From contig JAHZJB010000082.1 of NCBI GenBank assembly GCA_022601135.1, forward strand, positions 43,118-107,117: DNA of 64,000 nt. The letters run 5' to 3'. A program made the translations under genes and the position numbers. Source of the DNA: Actinomycetes bacterium. Its GTDB lineage: Bacteria > Actinomycetota > Actinomycetes > Mycobacteriales > Mycobacteriaceae. Positions within the stretch are counted from its first letter, which is position 1, and the number at the start of each line of letters is the position of its first letter. Positions 37,577 to 46,107 of the stretch are shown here, one piece after another. The notes under the pieces were generated by a model. That model was not told the origin of the DNA and did not search any database. It saw only the letters and a list, made by a program, of their open reading frames with translations.

Positions 37577-38058
37577 CGCCGTTGCCCCTTCCCCCGGGCG
37601 GTGCCGAGATGCGGCCGCCCGGATAGGTACGAGCGGGCCGGGTCGACTCGGAAGCGGCCGCGCAGCGCGGTTCGCCCGAGCAGCATCGGAAAGCGCATCG
37701 TCGCCCGATCGGTGAGGGTGATCTCAGCCGGGAAGCGCTCCCCCCGGATCTCGACCGTGGTCTCGATGACGATGCGCTGCTCACGGTGCCCACCCGAATC
37801 TGTAACCATGCGCTCGTCGAGGACGTCGGCGACGCAGATGCGCTCTACGCTCGCGTCGTTCTGCAGCGGGTGCATCCCGAAACGCACTCGGCGCCTACCG
37901 TTCTCGACCAGCGGCTCGACGAAGAACGCGTGTAGCGCAGAGGTGCGCGCACCGGTGTCCACCTTGCATTTGATGTGCTCGATACCCAGATCGGGGAGCG
38001 ACACCCACTCCCTCCACCCGAGCAATGTCCGCTCGCCGTTGTCGATGGTGCGCCCCAT
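37573..38058 (-). CDS. RimB-like retropepsin-type protease (PF05618 family)
   Basis: A 161-residue protein of the putative ATP-dependent zinc protease family, now viewed as a pepsin-retropepsin fold. The active-site-like [11 protein letters not shown] is at residues 34-44 and [11 protein letters not shown] near the C-terminus provides the second conserved block. It starts the operon and overlaps rimK by ATGA. In Pseudomonas the same partner (RimB) works with RimK in S6 glutamation control; equivalence here is inferred from synteny. Confidence 0.88.
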
Positions 38059-38339
38059 GGACGTGTTGGACTCCGAACCTGTTGACAGGAACGCTGGGCG
38101 GCCTTGCGTCCGCGTGGATATTCGAAGTCATCACGCTATCACCCACCTCCGCCTGCGCGGGCAGCATCGCGACCCGGCCGATCCAGGCCACGCATGGAAA
38201 AACACCAAGGGTGCGGGCTATCGAATCGGTGTGATGACTCGGTGTCACGCGCCCAGCCGACTCGGTGACGAGATCAACGGAGTTATGGCGAAACTCGGCG
38301 GCAAGATCGCTAGCCTTGTTCTCAGCAGGAGGGAGATTC

Positions 38340-39197
38340 ATGAGCACTGCCGCCGAGCGTGAGAAGCAGCTGGCATTGGTGTCTCGCCTGAAGGCAACCT
38401 ATCCGGAGGTTCCCGAATGGCCGACGCCGAACATGATCACTTCCGATCACTACTGGGCCTACCTGAAGACCAATCACGATCAGGGCGCTCAGCTCAATGT
38501 GGCCGAACCCTTCCTCGAGAAGGAGGAAGAGCAGTGGGAGCTGATGACCTACGTGCTCTGCGAGGTTTTGGGATGGGGGGGCATCTGGCTCTCCGAGGAA
38601 CGCAGGCGAATCGCCAACGTCGATGTGGGGCTGCCGATCTATCTGGGGCTGCCTTACTACGCGCGCTGGCTGTGGTCGGTGGGCAAAGTGCTCATCGAGA
38701 AGGGTCACATCACCTGGGGTGAGCTGACCGATCGGTTGGCTGAAGTCCAGCAGCGCTATGCCGGCGGTCTCAACGGGCGGCTCCCCGAAGCGAAACCCAA
38801 GTTCGAAGGCGACGGCTCGGACGTCGAACGCAACCGCAGCCACACCGAGGCGCTCGGCAAGGGCGACCCGGCGGTGTATGCGGGCCAGGCCGGCCCGGCG
38901 AAGTTCGCGGTCGGCGACCGGGTGAAGGTACGGGAATTGCCCGCGATGTACTACACGCGAACCCCCGAATACGTGCGCGGCGCCGAAGGGACGATCGCCG
39001 AAGTGGCCTACGAGAGCCCCGCCCCCGAGGATGAGACCTGGGGCCGCGAGGACGTCCGGCCTGAGTGGTTCTATATCGTCCGGTTCAAGCAGTCCGACCT
39101 GTGGTCCTCCTATCCGGGGCCGGGGCACGACACCCTGCAGACGGAGATTCCCGAGCGTTGGCTGCAGGCAATCGAGCGTGGAGCCTTGTCGTCATGA
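38340..39197 (+). CDS. Nitrile hydratase-family beta subunit (extended)
   Basis: A 285-residue cytoplasmic subunit. The middle region LPYYARWLWSVGKVLIEKGHITWGEL is the helical part of nitrile hydratase beta; KFAVGDRVKVRELPAMYYTRTPEYVRGAEGTI is the C-terminal SH3-like barrel. It is 55-70 residues longer than usual beta subunits owing to an N-terminal helix-rich extension. AGGAGGGAG precedes the ATG at 38340. It lies upstream of the alpha subunit, the gene order typical of cobalt-type enzymes. Nitrile hydratase or thiocyanate hydrolase activity are both possible. Confidence 0.85.
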   Translation: MSTAAEREKQLALVSRLKATYPEVPEWPTPNMITSDHYWAYLKTNHDQGAQLNVAEPFLEKEEEQWELMTYVLCEVLGWGGIWLSEERRRIANVDVGLPIYLGLPYYARWLWSVGKVLIEKGHITWGELTDRLAEVQQRYAGGLNGRLPEAKPKFEGDGSDVERNRSHTEALGKGDPAVYAGQAGPAKFAVGDRVKVRELPAMYYTRTPEYVRGAEGTIAEVAYESPAPEDETWGREDVRPEWFYIVRFKQSDLWSSYPGPGHDTLQTEIPERWLQAIERGALSS

Positions 39198-39230
39198 ATC
39201 ACGTTGTCCCGGAGAGGAATGCGCTGACCG

Positions 39231-39935
39231 ATGTCTGACAGCCACCACGATCATTCGCGAACCGTCAAGCCGATGGTTGACGAGATCACCGACTTCGAGG
39301 TGCTTGAGATCGCACTGCGCGAACTGTGCATCGAGAAGGGGCTGTTCACCGCAGAGCAGCATCGCATCATGACCGAGTACGGCGAGCAGATCGGCCCGAC
39401 ACCGGCGGCCCGGTTGGTGGCCAAAGCCTGGCTGGACCCCGATTTCAAGGAGTTGGCGCTGACCGACGCGCTCGCGGCCAGCAAGCAGGTCGGTGTCGAT
39501 TGGCTAGACCCCACCGGATTCGGCACGCCAAGCGACTTCTACGCGTTCAAGGTACTCGAGGACACCCCAACGGTGCACCACGTGATCGTCTGCGCATTGT
39601 GCTCGTGCTATCCACGCCCCATCCTGGGCAATTCTCCGGAGTGGTACCGCACCCCGAATTACCGGCGCCGCATCGTCAGGTGGCCCCGCCCGGTGCTGGC
39701 CGAGTTCGGCCTGGAATTGCCTGAGGACGTGGAGATTCGGGTGGCTGACTCCAACCAGAAGCACCGCTTCATGGTCATGCCCATGCGCCCTGCCGGGACC
39801 GAAGGCTGGACCAAGGACCAACTCGCCGAGATCGTCACCCGCGACAGCCTGATCGGGGTCGCCCTGCCGAAGCCCGGCGTGACCACCAACGTCACCACTA
39901 GGACCATTCCCGCCGTGCGCCCGATCGTCGAGTGA
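39231..39935 (+). CDS. Nitrile hydratase-family alpha subunit (metal-binding)
   Basis: A 234-residue catalytic subunit. The metal claw C-X-L-C-S-C is CALCSC at residues 121-126, followed by YPRPILGNSPEWYR; RPAGTEGW and VTRDSLIGVALP near the end are family signatures. Position 122 is Ala, where cobalt enzymes have Thr and iron enzymes Ser, so the metal cannot be assigned. No maturation (P14K-type) gene is adjacent; a CobW-family GTPase lies 4.5 kb downstream. The start ATG at 39231 follows GGAGAGGAA. Confidence 0.88.
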   Translation: MSDSHHDHSRTVKPMVDEITDFEVLEIALRELCIEKGLFTAEQHRIMTEYGEQIGPTPAARLVAKAWLDPDFKELALTDALAASKQVGVDWLDPTGFGTPSDFYAFKVLEDTPTVHHVIVCALCSCYPRPILGNSPEWYRTPNYRRRIVRWPRPVLAEFGLELPEDVEIRVADSNQKHRFMVMPMRPAGTEGWTKDQLAEIVTRDSLIGVALPKPGVTTNVTTRTIPAVRPIVE

Positions 39936-39982
39936 CAGCAACGCACCCACCCCTTCGGTCGCGACTATCGCCGTCAGACCGG

Positions 39983-41473
39983 TCAGAACCGCCTCAGAAC
40001 CGCTTCCGCGGCGGCGAACCCGGTCTGTACTGCTCCTTCGAAATAGCCGGTCCACCGGGGGGCCAATTCGGTACCAGCCCAATGAATTCGTCCGACAGGT
40101 TCGGCCATGGCAGGCCCGTATGTGGTCAGCGTGTTCGGGGCCAGGATGGTGTCGTACGCGCCGCCGGTCCAGGTCTCTCCGGGCCAGTTCATCTCCACGA
40201 ACTGCCCGGGGTTCATCGCGTCGTTCCCGAAGTAGGCCGCCAAGTCCGCCAGCACCGCCTTCCTTCGGTCGTCCTCTGATTGACCGAGCAGGCCGATGGC
40301 GGTGGGTCCGCTGACGAAGCCAGTCAGAATGCCCGGTGCGCCGTTGGGGGGTGAGCTGTCGGCGGTGGCCACGACAGTCCGATCGCTAAGGGCTAATCCG
40401 CTGAGCCCCTTCTCCCGCCACCAAGCGGTCGGGTACACGGCGGCATACTTGATGACTGAGCCCATCGGGGAGCGTTGGGTGAACTGGATACGCTGGGCCG
40501 GTAAAGCCGGGCTGTAGTCAATCGCTCCCGCCAGATAGGGCGGCATAGCGACGATCACGAACTTCGCGCGGTAGTCACCGTTGCTTGTGGTGGCGGTGAC
40601 GTTGCCGTCGTCCTGCTTGATACGGAGAACCGGTCGCTCCAGGTGTATGCGCTCACCCAGTTCCTCGGCGAGGCGCTCGGGAATCTGACCGGCCGCACCG
40701 TCGAAGAGCCATTCTTCAGGGTCTTCGTCCTCGGGTGCGCCCGCATAGGTGACAAGGGCACTGAGCAACGAGATCGCACCGGGGTCGCCGCCGATGTCGG
40801 TGAGCACCCAATTGTTGACACTGAAGCGCGCATATTCAGAACGCGTCGCGGTGGCCAGCCAGGTGGTGACGGTTTGGGCGTCGAGTGCGGCCGCATCCGG
40901 AGTCAACCACGGCCGCTGAACATTTGACGTCGCGGCCAAAGTATGGAACTCCTGCCAGACCCGATCCGCCTCGGCCACATCTGCATCCGAGATCGACGGT
41001 AGGACATTCGCAGGAGGGGAATCCCCTTCGAAGGTCGACACGGCGCCGTCGAAACCGACGGTGGTACGGCCCTGGTAGTAGGAGTCGAAATGGTTGATGC
41101 CGAAGGACTCGGCGACGGACAGGACTCCGACGTGGGTGGGGCCGATCCATTGACCGCCGAGATCGATCCAACCGCCGTCCATGACGGATTTGCGGACCAT
41201 CCGACCACCCACGCGATCGCGTGCTTCCAACACCAACGCGCTCTTGCCCTGCCGAATCAATTCGCGTGCCGCGCACAACCCTGACAAGCCCGCGCCGACC
41301 ACGATGACGTCGGCCGTGTTTCTGTTCCCGTCAGCGCCGTCATCCGCGCAGGCGGCGGCCGCGGCGGCAGAGACTCCCATAGCGGCCGCTCCAGCCAGGA
41401 AAGTGCGCCGACTCAGTGCGGATGCGGGAACGGGTGCGCCGCGCCGACGCAGCCGAGTGCGTGGGATTGCCAC
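39983..41473 (-). CDS. Tat-exported flavin amine oxidase
   Basis: A 496-residue FAD enzyme that oxidises amines. The N-terminus has a twin-arginine signal SRRTFLAGAAAMG followed by a lipobox-like AAACA. The FAD dinucleotide motif is VIVVGAGLSGLCAARE (about 55-70), then GGRMVRKSVMDGGWIDLGGQWIG and the C-terminal flavin-contact IHWAGTELAPRWTGYFEGAV. The GTG at 41473 is preceded by AGGAGG at six bases. It converges on the nitrile-hydratase pair with 47 bases between. Substrate unknown; monoamine or polyamine oxidation would yield aldehydes and ammonia outside the membrane. Confidence 0.9.
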   Translation of the reverse strand: MAIPRTRLRRRGAPVPASALSRRTFLAGAAAMGVSAAAAAACADDGADGNRNTADVIVVGAGLSGLCAARELIRQGKSALVLEARDRVGGRMVRKSVMDGGWIDLGGQWIGPTHVGVLSVAESFGINHFDSYYQGRTTVGFDGAVSTFEGDSPPANVLPSISDADVAEADRVWQEFHTLAATSNVQRPWLTPDAAALDAQTVTTWLATATRSEYARFSVNNWVLTDIGGDPGAISLLSALVTYAGAPEDEDPEEWLFDGAAGQIPERLAEELGERIHLERPVLRIKQDDGNVTATTSNGDYRAKFVIVAMPPYLAGAIDYSPALPAQRIQFTQRSPMGSVIKYAAVYPTAWWREKGLSGLALSDRTVVATADSSPPNGAPGILTGFVSGPTAIGLLGQSEDDRRKAVLADLAAYFGNDAMNPGQFVEMNWPGETWTGGAYDTILAPNTLTTYGPAMAEPVGRIHWAGTELAPRWTGYFEGAVQTGFAAAEAVLRRF

Positions 41474-41632
41474 ACGAAACCTCCTACCTGATAGCAGTAT
41501 CGGACTTTTCCGGCGGCTGCGGCGCTACTTGGAGTAGACAACCCGCCGCATCAGGCGCGCCATTGGCATCAGGTTGGTGAGAACGACTTCCGAGGGCGGC
41601 CGAAGGCGGCCCCCCGCGCGGTGCCTTACCCG

Positions 41633-41638
41633 TATCCT
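41633..41638 (+). promoter_or_regulatory. -10 hexamer TATCCT of the PhaC-like operon
   Basis: TATCCT is six bases before the GTG at 41645. The arrangement decides the start: the longer in-frame GTG at 41621 would lie upstream of this promoter. Confidence 0.6.
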
Positions 41639-41644
41639 CGGCCT

Positions 41645-42733
41645 GTGGGTGCGACGTTTAACAAGAACCGGACGGTCGAGCAGCGGCGGCAAGCGGTGTC
41701 CAACCTGTTCGATTTCCTGGTCAAGGGGGGCGTCGCGGATACCACGCGGATGCCCTCGGAGGTCATCTCCGTGGGGCACAAGTCCACCATCCATCGCTAC
41801 CTTCCCTCCGACAGACCCCTCACCGGCGATCCGGTCCTACTCGTGCCGCCCTTGGGTTCGCAGTCAGCATGCTTCGACCTGCGGCGCGGATGTTCGCTCA
41901 CCGAGCACCTGGTGAACAGCGGCCGCCCGACCTACCTCGTCGACTATGGCGAGATGGGGTTGTCCGACCGCGACCTCGGAATCGAGTTCTGGGTGTCCGA
42001 TGTGGTGCCCAACGCCGTCAAGAAGGTGTCCCAGGATGCAGGCGGTGTACCGGTACATCTGGTGGGATGGTGCCTCGGCGGACTGATCGCATTGCTAACC
42101 ACGGCCGCCTACGACGACCTGCCGATCAAGTCGGTTGCCATGGTCGCCAGCCCTTTCGACCTCAGCAAGCACCGCATGGTGGCCCCGTTGCGGAGCGCCG
42201 GCAAGTACACCGGCGGCCGGATCATCGGGACCGGATTGAAGGTTCTCGGGGGTCTGCCGTCACAGATTGTGGGGCCTGCGTTCAAGGCGACGTCGCTGAC
42301 GACCTACCTCAAGAAGCCGATCACGCTGCTCAAGCGGCGCGACGACCGCGAGTTCCTCGCTCAGGTCGAGGCCGTCGACGGGTTGATGAACAGCATGCTC
42401 GCCTATCCGGGACGCGCAACCCTGCAGGTGTACCAAAAGCTGGTCCAACGAAACGAACTGGCGACCGGAAGAATTCAGGGCCCGACCAAGCTCGTGGACC
42501 TTGCCGATGTCCGCGTGCCGGTGCTGAACGTGGCCGGCACTTCGGATGTGCTGGTGCCCGTCGCAGTCGCCCATCATGTCGGAGAGCTGCTGCCGAATTC
42601 CCCCGACGTCCAGCTGAAGACCGCCCCCGGCGGGCATCTCGGGGTGTTGACCGGCCGGTCGGGGCCGACAACAACCTGGACGATGATCGACGACTTCCTG
42701 GACAAGCAGCCAGCCTCGCAGACGATCGTGTGA
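41645..42733 (+). CDS. PhaC-like alpha/beta hydrolase (poly-hydroxyalkanoate synthase family)
   Basis: A 362-residue cytoplasmic protein. The nucleophile elbow is GWCLGG with Cys143 instead of Ser, the mark of PHA synthases. Asp in AGTSDVLVP and His in GGHLGVLTG complete a Cys-His-Asp triad. Length is closer to class III PhaC than to the 560-600 residues of class I. The GTG at 41645 is preferred because it sits exactly downstream of a -10. First gene of a three-gene run with an amidohydrolase and a CobW GTPase. It may be a true polyester synthase or a thioesterase/acyltransferase of that fold. Confidence 0.82.
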   Translation: MGATFNKNRTVEQRRQAVSNLFDFLVKGGVADTTRMPSEVISVGHKSTIHRYLPSDRPLTGDPVLLVPPLGSQSACFDLRRGCSLTEHLVNSGRPTYLVDYGEMGLSDRDLGIEFWVSDVVPNAVKKVSQDAGGVPVHLVGWCLGGLIALLTTAAYDDLPIKSVAMVASPFDLSKHRMVAPLRSAGKYTGGRIIGTGLKVLGGLPSQIVGPAFKATSLTTYLKKPITLLKRRDDREFLAQVEAVDGLMNSMLAYPGRATLQVYQKLVQRNELATGRIQGPTKLVDLADVRVPVLNVAGTSDVLVPVAVAHHVGELLPNSPDVQLKTAPGGHLGVLTGRSGPTTTWTMIDDFLDKQPASQTIV

Positions 42734-42743
42734 AGGGAAAAAC

Positions 42744-44393
42744 GTGACCATTTACACCGCGAAGCGGATCGAAACGATGTATCCATACCGGCCCAGCGTC
42801 GAAGCGGTCGCGGTGCGCGGTGGCCGCATCCTCGGCGTGGGGACGGTCGATGAGCTGGCCGGCTGGGGCGAGCACACCGTCGACAGAACGTTCCAGGACA
42901 AGGTGCTGATGCCGGGCATGGTCGAGGCACACGCCCACGTGCATGCCGGGGCGATGTGGCGCTGGCCCTATGTCGGCTGGTTCGAGCGCCGCGCGCCCGA
43001 CGGCACGGTACATGCGGGTCTACGCAGCAAGGAAGACGTCGTCGCGCGACTGAAGCAGGCTTCGGATGCGATGAACGACCCAACCGAGCAGCTGATCGGC
43101 TGGGGCCTGGACCCGATCTACTACCCCAAGGATGTCGAATTCACCGCCGCCGACCTGGATCTAGTTTCCACTACGCGTCCGGTGTTTGTGCAACATGCCA
43201 GCGGGCATGTCGCTGTAGTGAATTCAGCGGCGATGCGGCGGGAGGGGATCGGCCCCGACACCGACGTCGACGGCGTCGTCAAGGACAGTCGCGGCGCCCC
43301 GACCGGTGTCCTCGCCGAGGTTGCCGCGATGGGTTGCGCCGCTCACGCGATGGCTGCCTTCATGGGCTCGGCCAACGACGAACGGGCAATGTGGGCATGG
43401 GCCGACGAAGCCCGCAACGCCGGCGTGACCGCGCTCGGTGAGCTTGCCTCAGCAGGCATCTACTCACCCGGCATGCCCGAACGGTGGTCGAAAGTCGTCA
43501 ACGACCCGGACTACCCGGCGCGGATATCGATATTGGCCTGCACCGCGCTGGGCGGTCCCACCGACTCGGCCGAGGCGGCCCGGTACGCGGCGGGGCTGAA
43601 GTCCCAGCAGACCGACAAACTTCGCTACCCGGGGATCAAACTCGTCATCGACGGATCACCGCAGGGTTTCACGGCCTGCTTCCGCTTTCCCGGATACTTC
43701 AACGGCTCCCCGCAGGGAATATGGAACATCGACCCCCACGAGCTGCCCCAGATCGTTACGGACTTCCACCGCGCCGGGTTGGTGATCCACTGCCACTGCA
43801 ACGGCAACCTTGCTGTCGACGCGTTCCTCGACGCCGTCGAGCACGCGCTGACGGTGGCGCCGCGCCCCGACCACCGGCATACCGTGCAGCACTCGCAGTT
43901 CTCCACCCCGGACCAGTACCGACGGATGCGGGCGCTGGGAATGTGCGTGAACGTGTTCTCGAACCACATCTACTACTGGGGTGATCAGCATGCTGCGATG
44001 GTCGTCGGACCTGACCGCGCCGACGGCATGGAGGCGGCGGCCACCGCCCTGCGTGAGGGCGTCCCGCTGTCGTTGCACAGCGACGCCCCCATCACCCCGC
44101 TCGGTGGCCTGATTTCGGCATGGTGCGCCGTGAACAGGGTGTCGGCGACCGGGAAGGTCCTCGGCGAGCACGAGAAGATCAGCGTCCGGGAGGCGCTGCA
44201 CGCGGTGACGATCGGCAGCGCCTACCAGCACAAATGGGACGCCGAGATCGGTTCGATCGAACCGGGTAAGTTCGCTGATTTCGCTGTGCTCGAGGAGGAT
44301 CCACTCGCCGTTGACCCCGCCGAGCTACGCGATATCCCGATCTGGGGGACCGTCGTCGACGGTGTGCCCCGCCCAGCTCCCGGCGCCGGGTAG
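42744..44393 (+). CDS. YtcJ-like metal-dependent amidohydrolase
   Basis: A 549-residue TIM-barrel hydrolase. Metal ligands: HAHVHAG near residue 55, HCHCNGN near 350, HTVQHSQF near 378 and the Asp in LHSDAPITP near 445; the C-terminal GSIEPGKFADFAVLEEDPL is typical of the superfamily. Start GTG at 42744 after AAGGGA, ten bases past the PhaC-like stop, so the two are co-transcribed. Substrates in this family include N-substituted formamides and exoenzyme-like amides; the actual one is unknown. Confidence 0.88.
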   Translation: MTIYTAKRIETMYPYRPSVEAVAVRGGRILGVGTVDELAGWGEHTVDRTFQDKVLMPGMVEAHAHVHAGAMWRWPYVGWFERRAPDGTVHAGLRSKEDVVARLKQASDAMNDPTEQLIGWGLDPIYYPKDVEFTAADLDLVSTTRPVFVQHASGHVAVVNSAAMRREGIGPDTDVDGVVKDSRGAPTGVLAEVAAMGCAAHAMAAFMGSANDERAMWAWADEARNAGVTALGELASAGIYSPGMPERWSKVVNDPDYPARISILACTALGGPTDSAEAARYAAGLKSQQTDKLRYPGIKLVIDGSPQGFTACFRFPGYFNGSPQGIWNIDPHELPQIVTDFHRAGLVIHCHCNGNLAVDAFLDAVEHALTVAPRPDHRHTVQHSQFSTPDQYRRMRALGMCVNVFSNHIYYWGDQHAAMVVGPDRADGMEAAATALREGVPLSLHSDAPITPLGGLISAWCAVNRVSATGKVLGEHEKISVREALHAVTIGSAYQHKWDAEIGSIEPGKFADFAVLEEDPLAVDPAELRDIPIWGTVVDGVPRPAPGAG

Positions 44394-44396
44394 ACC

Positions 44397-45329
44397 GTGC
44401 ACGAGCCGATCCCGGTCACCGTGGTCGGCGGCGCTCTGGGCTCCGGTAAGACGACGCTGGTCAACCACGTCTTACGGCAGTCTCGGGGGCGCCGCCTAGC
44501 GGTGCTCGTCAACGACTTCGGCGAGTTGGACATCGACGAGGAGATGATCGAGTCAACGGGGATCGACACGATCAGCCTGCGCAACGGCTGCATCTGCTGC
44601 AGCCTCGGTGGTGGCCTGACCGACGGGCTGGCGGCACTGCGCGCCGCCGATAACCCGCCGGAGCACATCCTGGTGGAGGCCAGCGGGGTGTCGCTGCCGG
44701 CCAGGATCGCCGGCGCGGCTGGCGGACCGGGCCTGCGCCTCGACGGCATCCTGATCGTGGTCGACGCCGTCGATATCCCCCGTCGTACGCGGGATCGCTA
44801 CGTCGGTGAAACGGTGCGTGATCAGCTTGCGAGTGCCGACATGTTGGTGCTCAACAAGGTCGACGAGGCCACGCCGGCTGAGCTGTCTGCCGCGCGCGCA
44901 CTCCTGGCCGGTCAGGCGCGCGGTGTTCCGCTCGTGGAGGCCGCCTACGGGGCCATTCCACTCGACGTGGTGCTCGGGCCGGGCGATCGACCCGGGCGGG
45001 ACCGGGCAGGGCGGAAGACGGCCCTCACCCGCGCCGATCATCGCCATACCGACCTGGAAACCGCCAGCTTCACGTCAGAGGCTCCGATCGAGGCCGCAGG
45101 GCTGGACCGCTGGCTGGCGGAACTCCCCGACGGGATGTTGCGCGCCAAAGGGTTTGTCCGCCTGGCCGGAGATCCTCCCTCGGCACGCAGAGTCCAGGTG
45201 GTCGGGAGCCGCAGGCGACTGACGCCGGTAGACCCCGCCACGGCCGGCCCCGACACACACCTGGTGGCAATCGCCGTGCCCGGTTCGCTGGGGCCCCAAC
45301 CCTTCCTGGCGCTCACCGATACGTCGTGA
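44397..45329 (+). CDS. CobW-family G3E GTPase (metallochaperone)
   Basis: A 310-residue GTPase that typically inserts a metal into a partner enzyme. Walker A GGALGSGKTTLVN (about 11-23), the metal-binding C-X-C-C motif NGCICCSLGGG with Cys65, Cys67 and Cys68, Walker B-like ILIVVDAVD and the NKVDEA guanine motif are present. It begins three bases after the amidohydrolase stop, so that enzyme is the nearest candidate client. The family also includes the P47K activator of iron-type nitrile hydratase, which makes the pair at 38340-39935 a second candidate. Confidence 0.9.
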   Translation: MHEPIPVTVVGGALGSGKTTLVNHVLRQSRGRRLAVLVNDFGELDIDEEMIESTGIDTISLRNGCICCSLGGGLTDGLAALRAADNPPEHILVEASGVSLPARIAGAAGGPGLRLDGILIVVDAVDIPRRTRDRYVGETVRDQLASADMLVLNKVDEATPAELSAARALLAGQARGVPLVEAAYGAIPLDVVLGPGDRPGRDRAGRKTALTRADHRHTDLETASFTSEAPIEAAGLDRWLAELPDGMLRAKGFVRLAGDPPSARRVQVVGSRRRLTPVDPATAGPDTHLVAIAVPGSLGPQPFLALTDTS

Positions 45330-45373
45330 TCACCGGCATGCATCAGGCCGCATGCGGGCCCTGACAAGCGCGG

Positions 45374-45991
45374 TCAGGTCGTCGGGTCGTTCCACCCGGT
45401 GCGCGCGACGCGGATGCCGTCGATCACGCTGTCGAGTGCGGAGTTGACGCGAGCCTGATCATCGGTGGCGAGGAGGTCGAGTTGCAGGCCCCGAAGTTGG
45501 GCCAGCAACACCGTGGCGAAGTCGTCGGCATCGGATCGGGGACATCCGGCCTGAAGGGCAACCCGGCGAATGACGTCGATCCACCTGGTGACGATGTTGT
45601 CGAGCAGTGCGCGGTGTTCTCCGGGGTTGCGCAGTGCCTGACCGTAGGCCTCGAAGAGCAGCCGAAACTGGCGGGCGCCCTCCGGCTGAGTCCATAGGTT
45701 CCAGAGGTTGCGCACCAGTTCCTCGATGTCGTCGGCGCCCAGCTGGTCGGGAATCGGTTGGCGCTTGCCGATCTCATCGAAGATCTCCACCAGGAGTTCG
45801 TCTTTGGTACCGAAGTGATGGCGCAACGTCACATGTGACACGCCGACCGCCGCCGCCAGCGTGCGAAACGACATGGCACCGACCCCGTGATCAAGCACAT
45901 GCGCTATGACGGCGTCCAGAATCTCACCCCGTCGGTGCTGGTAGCGCAGCCTGCGGCCGTCCATGCGCTCCCCATTGCCGGTGTCGGACAT
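45374..45991 (-). CDS. TetR-family transcriptional regulator
   Basis: A 205-residue repressor-type protein. The N-terminal helix-turn-helix region is GEILDAVIAHVLDHGVGAMS followed by VGVSHVTLRHHFGTKDELL (about 45-63). The C-terminal domain is a helical ligand pocket. GAGGTGA lies nine bases before the ATG at 45991, favoured over the in-frame GTG at 46003 that forms part of that ribosome site. Divergent to the lipase gene, with two matching palindromes in the gap, so it probably represses both itself and the lipase. Confidence 0.9.
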   Translation of the reverse strand: MSDTGNGERMDGRRLRYQHRRGEILDAVIAHVLDHGVGAMSFRTLAAAVGVSHVTLRHHFGTKDELLVEIFDEIGKRQPIPDQLGADDIEELVRNLWNLWTQPEGARQFRLLFEAYGQALRNPGEHRALLDNIVTRWIDVIRRVALQAGCPRSDADDFATVLLAQLRGLQLDLLATDDQARVNSALDSVIDGIRVARTGWNDPTT

Positions 45992-46030
45992 GATCTGCGT
46001 CACCTCGCGTGCGATTGTCTTGTCAATAGC

Positions 46031-46046
46031 TATACCGATTGGTATA
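46031..46046. promoter_or_regulatory. Operator 1, perfect inverted repeat
   Basis: TATACCGATTGGTATA: six-base arms TATACC/GGTATA with a four-base spacer, between the divergent TetR and lipase genes. Likely TetR-protein binding site. Confidence 0.7.
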
Positions 46047-46058
46047 CATACTTATGTT

Positions 46059-46078
46059 GCTCTACCGAATGATAGAGC
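46059..46078. promoter_or_regulatory. Operator 2, related inverted repeat
   Basis: GCTCTACCGAATGATAGAGC has six-base perfect outer arms and shares the core TNTACCGAWTGRTANA with operator 1. The centres lie 30 bp apart, close to three helical turns, so two dimers could bind one face. Confidence 0.65.
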
Positions 46079-46107
46079 TAAATTGATCCGAACTCCAGGA
46101 GGACACC

